Below, piece by piece: positions 8,145 to 16,215 of a DNA stretch of 47,488 nucleotides. The stretch covers positions 1 through 47,488 of the forward strand of contig NZ_JAODNI010000230.1 of the NCBI RefSeq assembly GCF_025465255.1, read 5' to 3'. This DNA is from Pseudonocardia sp. GTDB taxonomy: Bacteria; Actinomycetota; Actinomycetes; Mycobacteriales; Pseudonocardiaceae. Position 1 is the stretch's first letter. Each line of letters starts with the position of its first letter. The notes under the pieces were generated by a model. The model saw only the letters and a program-made list of their open reading frames with translations. It was not told the DNA's origin and did no database searches. The position numbers and the translations under genes are program-made.

Positions 8145-9371
8145 GTGAGTTCGATGCCGGGGACCGACCGGCCCCTCGAGGGCCTGCACGTGGTGGAGTG
8201 CGCGAGCTTCGTCGCCGGGCCGACGGGCGGGATGACGCTCGCGCAGCTCGGTGCGGACGTCGTGAGGATCGACCCGGTGGGCGGCGGCAGCGACCATCTG
8301 CGCTGGCCCGTGGCCCGGGACGGGGAGAGCTACTACTGGGCGTCGCTGAACAAGGGCAAGCGCTCCGTCGCCGTCGACATGCGCTCCGACGAGGGCCGCG
8401 AGCTGGTCACCGCGCTGATCGCCGCTCCGGGCGAGGACCGCGGGGTGCTGATCGACAACGTCGTCGGGCGGCGCTGGATGTCCCACGAGGCGCTGGTCGC
8501 GAAGCGCCCGGACCTGATCCACCTGCGGGTGCAGGGGTACCCGGACGGGCGTCCGGCCGTCGACTACACGGTGAACGCGGAGGTCGGGATCCCGCAGATC
8601 ACCGGCACCGAGGAGGGCGGGGCGCCGGTCAACCACGTCCTGCCGGCCTGGGATCTCGTCACCGGCCTGAGCGTCTCGACGGGCGTGCTCGCGGCCCTGC
8701 ACAAGCGGGCGCGGACGGGCGAGGGAGCGTTCATCGAGCTGGCCCTGTCGGACGTCGCGCTGGCCGGCGTCGCGAACCTCGGCTGGCTGTCCGAGGCGGA
8801 GGAGCGCGGTCACGAGCGGCCGCGGCACGGCAACCACGTGTACGGCAGCTTCGGGGTGGACTTCGCGACCTCCGACGGGCAGCGGGTCATGGTCGTCGCG
8901 CTGACCGAGGGGCAGTGGTCCGCGCTGCGGAAGGTGACCGGCACCGAGGAGGTCTTCGCGGCGCTGGAGGCGGCGCTGGACGCCGACCTCACCCAGGAGT
9001 CCGAGCGCTACCGGCTTCGGGAGACGATCGCGGCGATCCTGCGGCCGTGGTTCTCGGCGCGGGACCTCAAGCAGGTCAGCGACGAGCTCGACGCCGCCCG
9101 GGTGCTGTGGGGTCGCTACCAGGGGATGACCGACGTCGTCGCCGCGCACCGGACCGGCACGCACCCGATCCTCGCGGACATGGCGCTGCCCGGCTCCGGG
9201 GACGCCGCGATCACCGCGCGCTCACCCCTGCGCTTCGACGGCGAGCACGGGCCGGCGGGCCGGGTCCCGTCGCTCGGCCGGGACACCGAGGAGGTCCTCG
9301 CGGAGATCCTCGGGCTCGGGCACGCGGAGATCGGCGGGCTGCAGCGACGCGGGGTCATCGCGGCGTCCTGA
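8145..9371 (+). CDS. CaiB/BaiF family (type III) CoA-transferase
   Basis: Transfers CoA between carboxylic acids, or racemises an alpha-methylacyl-CoA, through an aspartyl intermediate. The conserved N-terminus is PLEGLHVVECASFVAGPTGG with QLGADVVRIDPVGGGSD; the likely catalytic Asp sits in ELALSDVALAG. AGGAGG at 8136-8141 lies 3 bp before GTG 8145 and 12 bp before ATG 8154, so either start is possible (408 or 405 residues). A strong hairpin follows the stop. The gene stands alone on its strand and no neighbour fixes a substrate. The family assignment is firm; transferase versus racemase is open. Confidence 0.9.
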   Translation: MSSMPGTDRPLEGLHVVECASFVAGPTGGMTLAQLGADVVRIDPVGGGSDHLRWPVARDGESYYWASLNKGKRSVAVDMRSDEGRELVTALIAAPGEDRGVLIDNVVGRRWMSHEALVAKRPDLIHLRVQGYPDGRPAVDYTVNAEVGIPQITGTEEGGAPVNHVLPAWDLVTGLSVSTGVLAALHKRARTGEGAFIELALSDVALAGVANLGWLSEAEERGHERPRHGNHVYGSFGVDFATSDGQRVMVVALTEGQWSALRKVTGTEEVFAALEAALDADLTQESERYRLRETIAAILRPWFSARDLKQVSDELDAARVLWGRYQGMTDVVAAHRTGTHPILADMALPGSGDAAITARSPLRFDGEHGPAGRVPSLGRDTEEVLAEILGLGHAEIGGLQRRGVIAAS

Positions 9372-9431
9372 GCGGGGAAGCCCAGGCCGGCGCCTCGCGC
9401 CCGTTGCGCCCGGATGTCCTCCGACGTGCCA

Positions 9432-9486
9432 CGACGGGCCGGTGGCGGGGCGCTGGGGGGAAGGGCGCCGCACCACCGGCCCGTCG
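9432..9486. terminator. bidirectional hairpin terminator
   Basis: Perfect 14-bp inverted repeat: CGACGGGCCGGTGG at 9432-9445 and its complement at 9473-9486, with a GC-rich loop that can pair further. It lies between the 3' ends of the converging CoA-transferase gene (+) and the small GYDxAHE gene (-), so it can serve both. There is no clear U-tract, as is usual for actinobacterial terminators. Confidence 0.7.
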
Positions 9487-9507
9487 AGTTCGGGACGGGG
9501 TGGAAGG

Positions 9508-9690
9508 TCAGATCTCGTGTGCGCTGTCGTAGCCGAAGTCCGCGTCCGGGTCGAGCTCGCGACGCAGGATCTGCGCAGGTACGGAGACCGTACGACGGCG
9601 ACGCGTGGTCATCGGCGTGCCCAGGGCGATCTTCATCTCGTGGGCGAGGTCGTATCCGTAGTCACCGCTGACGTCCTGGTCCATCGACAT
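9508..9690 (-). CDS. small unknown protein with duplicated GYDxAHE motif
   Basis: 60 residues starting MSMDQDVSGDYGYDLAHEM and ending DPDADFGYDSAHEI. The same nine-residue pattern, D(Y/F)GYD(L/S)AHE(M/I), occurs near the N-terminus and as the very last residues, separated by a basic middle (MTTRRRRTVSVPAQILRREL). ATG 9690 has a very strong AAGGAG site six bases upstream, which decides this start over the longer frame from 9759. There is no signal peptide or membrane segment. I do not recognise a family or function. The two equal acidic-aromatic motifs could be docking, metal-binding or modification sites, or parts of a peptide precursor, but no maturase gene is adjacent. The gene is monocistronic and converges on a shared terminator. 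Confidence 0.75.
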   Translation of the reverse strand: MSMDQDVSGDYGYDLAHEMKIALGTPMTTRRRRTVSVPAQILRRELDPDADFGYDSAHEI

Positions 9691-10020
9691 CGTTGTCTCC
9701 TTCACGTGTACCCCGACAGAAACACGCTCCGTGACCGGTGACATCCGGACGGTGCTCACACATCATCGCCCGATAGGCGAGGTTCGGACAAGAACGTTCA
9801 ACCTGCTGGATGCGCGGACGCCACAAGAGGGTGAACAGACCCCTGTGGGGGAGACCGGTCGGGTAGGAGGATGGCACCGGTCGACCCGCGCCGGTCACGC
9901 GCTGCGGTCGCGGCCCCGTACGGGTGTCCGGGTGTCCCAAGCAGGGAACCCGCGCGGTGCGGCCGCCGGTGAGGTGCGCGCGGTCACGGTCGGTTCCCAG
10001 GTCCGGGACGGGGGTCGGGC
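9691..10020. other. 330-bp intergenic region between divergent genes
   Basis: Must hold the promoter of the small minus-strand gene and probably that of the DUF3152 gene. On the minus strand TTGAAC and TTGTCC near 9786-9804 could be -35 elements, but no convincing -10 at the right distance was found. An 8-bp GAACGTTC palindrome lies at 9792-9799; it does not match the spaced actinobacterial LexA box. A plus-strand ORF across 9731-10099 has Arg/Gly-rich nonsense composition and is not called. Confidence 0.4.
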
Positions 10021-10773
10021 ATGCGTCGACGATCGGGGGGCCGCCGGGCCCTGGCCGCCCTCGTGCTGCTCGCGGCGTGCGGGCCCGCGGTGGCCGTGAC
10101 GCGGCGCGACGTGCCCCAGGCCCCGCCCTCGTTCCTCGTGCAGGCTGCGGCCATGCCCGCCTACGCCCTACCCCCTACCCGGGCGGCTCCTTCCGGGCCC
10201 GCGCCCGACGAGCTCGCCGGGCTGACGAGCCGGGACGTCCCGCAGACCCTGAACGGCACCTTCGACGTCGTCCCCGGCACCGTCCCCGGCACCGTCCCCG
10301 CGCCCGGCGTCGGCCCGGTGACGACGGTCCGGGTGGAGACCGAGCAGGGCCTTCCCGTGGATGCGCAGCGCTTCGCCGGGTTCGTCATGGACACGCTCGA
10401 CGATCCGCACGGCTGGGGCGCGGGCGGCCGGATGAGCTTCGTGCGGACCGGCTCCGACGACGCGACGATCCAGGTGCTCCTCGCCAGCCCGGACACGTTG
10501 GACCGGCTCTGCAGCCCGATCGACACCACCGGCGAGCTCTCCTGCCGCTCCGGCGCCCGCGCGGTCCTCAACTTCTACCGCTGGGTGAACGGACAGGAGG
10601 ACTACGCCGGCAACACCACCGGCTACCGGCGCTACCTGGTCAACCACGAGGTCGGGCACGTGCTCGGGCACGGCCACGAGCCGTGCCCCGGCGCCGGCAT
10701 GCCCGCGCCGGTGATGCAGCAGCAGACGCTGGGGTTGAACGGGTGCACGCAGAACCCGTGGCCGTACCCCTGA
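10021..10773 (+). CDS. DUF3152 putative metalloprotease-like lipoprotein
   Basis: 250-residue exported protein. The N-terminus has basic residues (MRRRSGGRR), a hydrophobic stretch and a lipobox LAAC at about residues 17-20, so it is probably a lipoprotein. The DUF3152 domain occupies about residues 95-250 and contains the zinc-protease signature HEVGHVLGHGHEPCPG near residue 209 (HExxHxxGxxH). This suggests a secreted zinc peptidase; family activity is, to my knowledge, not established. A short tandem repeat, VPGTVPGTVP (two and a half copies of a 12-bp unit near 10273), precedes the domain. IlvD starts 18 bp after the stop; co-transcription is possible but a functional link is not obvious. 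Confidence 0.88.
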   Translation: MRRRSGGRRALAALVLLAACGPAVAVTRRDVPQAPPSFLVQAAAMPAYALPPTRAAPSGPAPDELAGLTSRDVPQTLNGTFDVVPGTVPGTVPAPGVGPVTTVRVETEQGLPVDAQRFAGFVMDTLDDPHGWGAGGRMSFVRTGSDDATIQVLLASPDTLDRLCSPIDTTGELSCRSGARAVLNFYRWVNGQEDYAGNTTGYRRYLVNHEVGHVLGHGHEPCPGAGMPAPVMQQQTLGLNGCTQNPWPYP

Positions 10774-10791
10774 TCGCGGTACGGTCCCGGA

Positions 10792-12480
10792 GTGGCCGAT
10801 CTGAAACCGCGCAGCAAGGACGTCACCGAGGGCCTGGAGGCCACCGCGGCACGCGGGATGCTCCGGGCGGTCGGCCTCTCCGACTCCGACTGGGAGAAGC
10901 CCCAGATCGGCGTGGCGTCGTCCTGGAACGAGATCACCCCGTGCAACCTCTCCCTGGACCGGCTCGCGTCCGCGGTCAAGGAGGGCGTGCACGCCGCGGA
11001 GGGGTTCCCGCTGCAGTTCGGGACGATCTCGGTGTCCGACGGGATCTCGATGGGCCACGAGGGCATGCACTTCTCGCTGGTCTCGCGCGAGGTGATCGCG
11101 GACTCCGTCGAGACGGTGATGGGCGCGGAACGCCTCGACGGATCCGTACTGCTGGCGGGCTGTGACAAGTCGCTGCCCGGGATGCTGATGGCCGCCGCCC
11201 GCCTCGATCTCGCGTCGGTGTTCCTCTACGCGGGCTCGATCATGCCGGGCAAGGCCAAGCTGTCCGACGGCACCGAGCGCGAGGTCACGCTGATCGACGC
11301 GTTCGAGGCCGTCGGGGCGTGCGCGCGCGGCCTGATGAGCCGTGAGGACGTGGACTCGATCGAGCGGGCCGTCTGCCCGACCGAGGGCGCCTGCGGCGGC
11401 ATGTACACGGCGAACACCATGGCCAGCGCGGCCGAGGCGCTCGGGATGTCGCTGCCGGGTTCGGCCGCGCCGCCGGCCGTCGACCGTCGCCGCGACGGGT
11501 ACGCGCGCCGCTCCGGGGAGGCCGTCGTCGAGCTGTTGCGGCTGGGCATCACGGCGCGCGACATCATGACGAAGAAGGCGTTCGAGAACGCGATCGCGGT
11601 CGTCATGGCCCTCGGCGGCTCGACGAACGCGGTGCTGCACCTGCTGGCCATCGCGCACGAGGCCGAGGTGGAGCTGACGCTGGAGGACTTCGTCCGGGTC
11701 GGCGCGAAGGTCCCGCACCTCGGCGACCTCAAGCCGTTCGGCCGGCACGTCATGTACGACGTGGACCGGATCGGCGGCATCCCGGTCGTCATGAAGCTGC
11801 TGCTGGACGCCGGTCTCATGCACGGCGACACCATGACCGTCACCGGCCGGACCATGGCCGAGAACCTGGCCGAGCTGAACGCGCCCGCCCCGGACGGCGC
11901 CGTGATCCGCGCGCTGTCCGACCCGATCCACCCCACCGGGGGCATCACCATCCTGCGCGGTTCCCTGGCGCCCGAGGGTGCCGTCGTGAAGTCCGCCGGG
12001 TTCGACGAGGCCGTCTTCGAGGGCACGGCCCGCGTGTTCGACGGCGAGCGGCTCGCGATGGACGCCCTGGCCGACGGCACGATCACCGCCGGGGACGTCG
12101 TCGTCATCCGCTACGAGGGCCCCAAGGGCGGCCCGGGCATGCGGGAGATGCTGGCGATCACCGGCGCGATCAAGGGCGCCGGCCTGGGCAAGGACGTCCT
12201 GCTGCTGACCGACGGCCGGTTCTCCGGCGGGACGACCGGGCTGTGCGTCGGGCACGTCGCCCCGGAGGCGGTGGACGGCGGCCCGGTCGCGTTCGTGCGG
12301 GACGGCGACCGGATCCGCCTGGACGTCTCCCAGGGCCTGCTCGACGTGCTCGTGGACCCGGCCGAGCTCGAGGCCCGCCGCGAGGGCTGGGCCCCGAAGC
12401 AGCACGGATACACCCGCGGCGTGCTGGCGAAGTACGCCAAGCTCGTCGGCTCGGCCAGCGTGGGAGCGGTCTGCGGCTGA
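10792..12480 (+). CDS. ilvD: dihydroxy-acid dehydratase
   Basis: Iron-sulfur enzyme of valine, leucine and isoleucine synthesis; dehydrates 2,3-dihydroxy-isovalerate and 2,3-dihydroxy-3-methylvalerate to the 2-oxo acids. 562 residues, full length for the family. Cluster-ligand cysteines are visible in NEITPCNLSLDRL, LLAGCDKSLPGMLM and CPTEGACGGMYTANTM; the C-terminal half carries TDGRFSGGTTGLCVGH. GTG 10792 is the first start before the conserved core. No other ilv gene is nearby. A hairpin 10 bp after the stop probably ends the transcript. Assignment is secure. Confidence 0.97.
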   Translation: MADLKPRSKDVTEGLEATAARGMLRAVGLSDSDWEKPQIGVASSWNEITPCNLSLDRLASAVKEGVHAAEGFPLQFGTISVSDGISMGHEGMHFSLVSREVIADSVETVMGAERLDGSVLLAGCDKSLPGMLMAAARLDLASVFLYAGSIMPGKAKLSDGTEREVTLIDAFEAVGACARGLMSREDVDSIERAVCPTEGACGGMYTANTMASAAEALGMSLPGSAAPPAVDRRRDGYARRSGEAVVELLRLGITARDIMTKKAFENAIAVVMALGGSTNAVLHLLAIAHEAEVELTLEDFVRVGAKVPHLGDLKPFGRHVMYDVDRIGGIPVVMKLLLDAGLMHGDTMTVTGRTMAENLAELNAPAPDGAVIRALSDPIHPTGGITILRGSLAPEGAVVKSAGFDEAVFEGTARVFDGERLAMDALADGTITAGDVVVIRYEGPKGGPGMREMLAITGAIKGAGLGKDVLLLTDGRFSGGTTGLCVGHVAPEAVDGGPVAFVRDGDRIRLDVSQGLLDVLVDPAELEARREGWAPKQHGYTRGVLAKYAKLVGSASVGAVCG

Positions 12481-12489
12481 TCCGGCCTT

Positions 12490-12512
12490 CGGCAGGAGTG
12501 GCCTTCCTGCCG
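12490..12512. terminator. hairpin after ilvD
   Basis: CGGCAGGA at 12490-12497 pairs with TCCTGCCG at 12505-12512 across a 7-base loop (GTGGCCT). The GGCAGGA..GTGGC..TCCTGCC pattern recurs in the larger inverted repeat at 36022-36074, so it may also belong to a small repeat family. The remainder of 12513-12686 shows no gene I can support. Confidence 0.55.
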
Positions 12513-12686
12513 GTCGGTGGTCCGCCGGCAGGGCCCAGGGCGCCGTTCACCGCACACGAGTGCCCGAGACCGATCGACCGTTCGTCGATGCGACGGTGCG
12601 GCCGAGGTCGAACTAGCGTGCGACGGCATGAGCGTTCGCGTTCCCGTCGGCGGGGGTCCGACGTCCGTCCACCTCCCGTTCACCGG

Positions 12687-14168
12687 ATGGCCACGGTGAG
12701 CGTCGGGCGGCGCGCCCGGCGCCTCCGCGAGAGGGTCGGGAGGACTCGTGTCCGCATTCACCGCGCGCTGGAGCTTCCCGCTCAGGTCGAAGCGCTCGAT
12801 CGGCATCTGACGGCGATCGGCTCGGTGGTGCGGGCCGCGCACGAGGACGTGGACGACCTGCGGTCCCGCCTCGACGCGGTGACGGCGACGGTCGACGTGA
12901 CCCGCGCCCGGACCGCGGAGCTGCAGGACTCCGTGCATCTCGTGGCCCGCCGGACGGCGTTGTGGCGCAGCCGTACCCGGGTCCTGTTCCTGGTCCACGT
13001 GCTGGGCTCGTGGAGCTCGTGCCGCGCGGTGGTGGACGCGATGGCCGCCAGCGCGGACTTCGCCCCGATCGTCGCGTCGATCCCGCACCGGTTCCTGGGC
13101 TCCGCCGGCCTCGTCGGCGAGGAGGACGTGCACCGGGGCCTGCTCGAGGAGGGCGTTCCGCATCTGCGCTTCGCGGGCGGCGACGACGGCGACATCCTGC
13201 AGATGATCAAGGCCATAGAGCCCGACGTGATCTTCCGCCAGTCGCAGTGGGACGCCGACCTCCCCGACGAGCTCGCCACCGAACGGCTCGGCTTCGCCCG
13301 GACCTGCCTCGTCCCGTACGAGACGATGAACATCGTCGAGAACGTGCCGGACGCGAGGACGCGCAACACCGCCGTCGACAGCGCCTACCACCGGGCGGCG
13401 TGGCTGGTGTTCTGCGCCAACGAGGCGGTCCTCGAGACCGCCGTCCGGGACGGCGCCCGCAACGGGGGCCAGTTCCGCGTCGTCGGGCATCCGAAGGCGG
13501 ACCACCTCCGGTCCGCGGTACCGCGGTGGCCGGTCGGCTCGGCGCCCGACGACGACGGGCCGGGTCGGATCGTCTGGTCCGCCCACCACACGATCGCGCA
13601 GGGCTGGACGGACTTCGGCCTCTTCCACCTCGTCGCGGACGAGATGCTCGCCTGGGCCCGGGAGTCGGACGACACCGAGTTCGTGTTCATGCCCCATCCG
13701 GCGCTGCTGCCGCTGCCGGACTCCGACGTCTCCCCGATCAGCCGCGCGCAGTTCGACCGGTGGATGCGGACGTGGCGGGAACTGCCGAACACCGCCGTGC
13801 TGACGGAGGCGGACTACGGCCCGACACTCGCGGCGTCGGACCTGATGGTGACCGACGGCCTGTCGATGCTGGTGGAGTACCAGTTGTTCGAGAAGCCGGT
13901 CCTCTTCCTCGAGCGCGAGGGCCATCGGCCGTTCAACACCGTCGGCGAGCAGGTCGTCGCCGGGGTCCACCCGGTGTCGCGCGTCGACGACGTGCGCCGG
14001 CTGGCGGAGAAGTTCCTCGGCGGCGAACCCGACCCGCTGCGGTTGCGGCAGCGGGACATCGTGCAGCGGCTGTTCGGCGAAGGGGACAGCGCGGCACGGA
14101 TCCTCGACGCTCTGCGTCGCGAGCTCGCCCGAGAGCGGGGCGACGTCGAGGAGCGCTCGCGGACCTGA
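12687..14168 (+). CDS. CDP-glycerol glycerophosphotransferase-like (teichoic-acid type) protein
   Basis: 493 residues. An N-terminal helical, probably coiled-coil region (about residues 25-90, Ala/Arg/Asp-rich heptad-like) precedes a GT-B-like C-terminal half. That half contains VVGHPKADHLR, FVFMPHPALLPLP, DYGPTLAASDLMVTDGLSML and EKPVLFLEREGHRPFN, matching the pattern of TagB/TagF-type polyol-phosphate transferases, which recognise CDP-glycerol with a similar HP...SD...T/S arrangement. No signal peptide or membrane helix is evident, so it is likely cytoplasmic or peripheral. ATG 12687 is chosen because the upstream frame is Arg-rich nonsense; GTG 12696 is an alternative. There are no teichoic-acid neighbours, so the acceptor is unknown. 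It converges on the PanE-like gene with 5 bp between stops. Confidence 0.7.
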   Translation: MATVSVGRRARRLRERVGRTRVRIHRALELPAQVEALDRHLTAIGSVVRAAHEDVDDLRSRLDAVTATVDVTRARTAELQDSVHLVARRTALWRSRTRVLFLVHVLGSWSSCRAVVDAMAASADFAPIVASIPHRFLGSAGLVGEEDVHRGLLEEGVPHLRFAGGDDGDILQMIKAIEPDVIFRQSQWDADLPDELATERLGFARTCLVPYETMNIVENVPDARTRNTAVDSAYHRAAWLVFCANEAVLETAVRDGARNGGQFRVVGHPKADHLRSAVPRWPVGSAPDDDGPGRIVWSAHHTIAQGWTDFGLFHLVADEMLAWARESDDTEFVFMPHPALLPLPDSDVSPISRAQFDRWMRTWRELPNTAVLTEADYGPTLAASDLMVTDGLSMLVEYQLFEKPVLFLEREGHRPFNTVGEQVVAGVHPVSRVDDVRRLAEKFLGGEPDPLRLRQRDIVQRLFGEGDSAARILDALRRELARERGDVEERSRT

Positions 14169-14173
14169 CGGGG

Positions 14174-15148
14174 TCAGCCGGGCAGCCCCGCGGCGGCCAG
14201 CAGCTCCGAGGCCGTGTGCCCCCCGGGGCGTTCCCCGGCCGCGGCCATCGTGGTGATGGTCTCGAGCAGGAGGCTGTTCAGCGGGGTGGGGACGCCGTAC
14301 TTCTCGCCGAGCGCCACGAACTCCCCGTTGATGTACTCCGCCTCGACCGAGCCGGCGCCGCGTTGCAGGCTCTGCCACGTCGAGCCGCCGGCCCGTTCGT
14401 GCCCGTCGACGGCCTGGACCGCCATCCCCGCCACCCGCCGCTCGCGGGACTCCTCGGTGGACACGTACGCGATGCCGGCCGCGTGCAGACACGCGCGGCC
14501 CTCGGCGCGGGCGGCCTTGACCAGGGCACGAAGGTCCGGGTCGGCGAGCCCGCAGACCGCCTCGGGCACGTTCTCCAGGTTGACCACCAGCTTCCACCAC
14601 TTCCACCGCATGATCGCGGCGTCCGGGCGGGAGGCGAACCCGGCTGCGGTGAGGTCCGCCGCCACCGCGGCGCTCAGCTCGTCCGTGCCCTCGGGATAGA
14701 CGCCGATGTCGAGGCGCCCGGGGACCGGGCCGGAGTAGGCGACCACGCGGCCCGGCTCGAGGTGCTCGGTCGGCATCATCACGCACACGCCCAGGACGTG
14801 GGCGAAGCGCTCGGACGCGAGCCGCTCGTTCTCCACGCCGTTCTGCACGCACACCACCGGGACGCCCGGGGCCGCACGCTGCAGCTCGTCGAGCAGCGGC
14901 GGGGTGTCCTGGGTCTTGGTGCAGAGCAGGGCGACGTCGCCGTCGCGCCAGTCCACCTCGGTGACCGTCGCGACCGCCGGAACCCGCACGGACCGGGAGC
15001 GCTCCGGCTCGTCCAGGCGCAGGCCGCGCTCGCGGATCGCCGCGAGGTGCGCGCCCCGGGCGACGAGCACCACGTCCCGGCCGGCCTCGTGCAGCCGGAC
15101 CCCGATCGTGCCGCCGACGGCACCCGCACCGATCACCACGTATCGCAC
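14174..15148 (-). CDS. 2-dehydropantoate 2-reductase family (PanE/ApbA-like)
   Basis: NAD(P)H-dependent ketoacid reductase fold. The Rossmann motif is VVIGAGAVGGTIG at the N-terminus, followed by LVARGAHLAAIRERGLRL and CVQNGVENE. The C-terminal domain has the lysine-bearing WKWWKLVVNLENVPEAV and ends with a typical HTASELL helix. 324 residues from GTG 15148. True pantoate pathway function is uncertain, because actinobacteria carry several paralogues and no pan genes are near. It is divergent from the next gene with 46 bp between starts. Confidence 0.88.
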   Translation of the reverse strand: MRYVVIGAGAVGGTIGVRLHEAGRDVVLVARGAHLAAIRERGLRLDEPERSRSVRVPAVATVTEVDWRDGDVALLCTKTQDTPPLLDELQRAAPGVPVVCVQNGVENERLASERFAHVLGVCVMMPTEHLEPGRVVAYSGPVPGRLDIGVYPEGTDELSAAVAADLTAAGFASRPDAAIMRWKWWKLVVNLENVPEAVCGLADPDLRALVKAARAEGRACLHAAGIAYVSTEESRERRVAGMAVQAVDGHERAGGSTWQSLQRGAGSVEAEYINGEFVALGEKYGVPTPLNSLLLETITTMAAAGERPGGHTASELLAAAGLPG

Positions 15149-15194
15149 CCCGCGACCTTAGGCTCAGCCGCGCCGATACCGAGGAGCCCCTGGA

Positions 15195-15758
15195 GTGAAC
15201 GTGAGCAGGATCCCGGGCCGCACGCCCGACGAGCTGGACCCCGACGAACGGGCGGTGTACGACGCCGTCGCCGGGGGCCCGCGCGCCGCCGGACCGCAGC
15301 TCTTCCCGATCACCGACGACGACGGCGCCCTGCGCGGACCGTTCGGCGCGATGCTGCTGCAGCCCGCCCTGGGCGACGCGCTGCAGCGGCTCGGCACGGC
15401 CGTCCGGTACCGCGGGATCCTCACCGACCGCTGCCGGGAGCTGGTGATCCTGAAGGTCGCCGCGCACTGGGAGAGCGGCTTCGAGCAGCGGGCGCACGAG
15501 CTGATCGCCGCGCGGGCGGGGTTCACCGAGGCCGAGCTGCGCACGCTCGCGGAAGGCGGGGTCCCTGCGCTCGACGATCCGGCGGAGGCCGCGGTGGAAC
15601 GTGCGGCGGACCTGCTGCTCGCCGGCGGACGGCTCCCGGACGAGACCTACGGGGAGCTCCGCGAGGCGCTGTCCGAGGCGGAGCTGTTCGAGATCGCCAC
15701 AGTCGTCGGCTACTACGCCACCCTCGCGCTGCAGATGCGGCTCTTCGCCGTCGACTAG
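15195..15758 (+). CDS. carboxymuconolactone decarboxylase family protein
   Basis: 187 residues of the AhpD-like all-helical fold. The recognisable core is FGAMLLQPALGDALQRLGTAVRYR, RELVILKVAAHWESGFEQRAH and a C-terminal ATVVGYYATLALQMRLF helix. The AhpD redox CxxC pair is absent, so it is not a peroxidase-type member; the Glu/His core of decarboxylase-like members is kept. Divergent from the PanE-like gene; the shared 46-bp spacer may coordinate them. Function unknown beyond the family. Confidence 0.87.
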   Translation: MNVSRIPGRTPDELDPDERAVYDAVAGGPRAAGPQLFPITDDDGALRGPFGAMLLQPALGDALQRLGTAVRYRGILTDRCRELVILKVAAHWESGFEQRAHELIAARAGFTEAELRTLAEGGVPALDDPAEAAVERAADLLLAGGRLPDETYGELREALSEAELFEIATVVGYYATLALQMRLFAVD

Positions 15759-15783
15759 CCGAACGCGGAGCCGACCCCGCGGG

Positions 15784-16161
15784 TCAGCCTTCGCCGAGCC
15801 AGCCGTACGCCGTCTGCGGGGAGATCCCGAGCGCCCGGGCCATGGCGCGGATCTCCAGGCCCTGCTCCCGGCCGGCGGTGAGCAGCGCGCGTTGGCGGGC
15901 GCGCAGCTCGTCGATCCGGGTGGCGACGTCGGTCATCTCGCCGAGCAGTGCCTCGGCCTCCGGCGTGGAACCCGCGCGGGAGCGACCGGCGCCGGGCCGC
16001 GGGAACGCCCGGACCTCGTCGGCGTCCCAGAGCCTGCGGCGCTGCGCGTCGACGTCCGGGAGCGGCTTCGGCGCCTGGCCGCGGGACACGTAGCCGAGCC
16101 ACGTCGTCGGCTTCACGCCCCACGCCTCGGCGCACTGCGCACTCGTCCAGACCTCGCCCAC
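15784..16161 (-). CDS. small protein with two HTH-like segments
   Basis: 125 residues from GTG 16161 (VGEVWTSAQCAEAWGV). The N-terminal ~60 residues resemble an excisionase/MerR-type winged helix (SAQCAEAWGVKPTTWLGYVS then RRRLWDADEVRAFPRPG). A helical linker follows (EAEALLGEMTDVATRIDELR), then a C-terminal homeodomain-like HTH (IRAMARALGISPQTAYGWL). This suggests a DNA-binding protein able to contact two sites or dimerise through the linker. The longer frame upstream of 16161 runs antisense into the next gene and is rejected. It is divergent from the MSMEG_6728-like gene (54 bp between starts), which may be its target; this is a guess. Confidence 0.75.
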   Translation of the reverse strand: MGEVWTSAQCAEAWGVKPTTWLGYVSRGQAPKPLPDVDAQRRRLWDADEVRAFPRPGAGRSRAGSTPEAEALLGEMTDVATRIDELRARQRALLTAGREQGLEIRAMARALGISPQTAYGWLGEG

Positions 16162-16215
16162 ACCGGCACTCTCGCACGCGTGGGTGCCGGCTGCGGCGGG
16201 TACCTGCCCGCCATC

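Noticed and set aside
9780..9810. LexA box or DNA-damage (RecA-NDp type) promoter near GAACGTTC
   Set aside because: The two GAAC/GTTC halves have no 4-base spacer, and the TTGTC...TATCG pattern is one base off and lacks the GTG element.
9731..10099. Plus-strand ORF upstream of the DUF3152 gene
   Set aside because: Composition is low-information and it overlaps the signal peptide region of the real gene in another frame.
12517..12699. Small ORF after ilvD
   Set aside because: Arg-rich first half, no ribosome site, and it overlaps the start of the transferase gene in another frame.
12111..15497. 1128-codon open frame on the minus strand
   Set aside because: It runs antisense through ilvD, the transferase gene and partly the PanE gene. 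Composition is Arg/Gly/Pro-rich with no motif; long antisense frames are expected at this GC.
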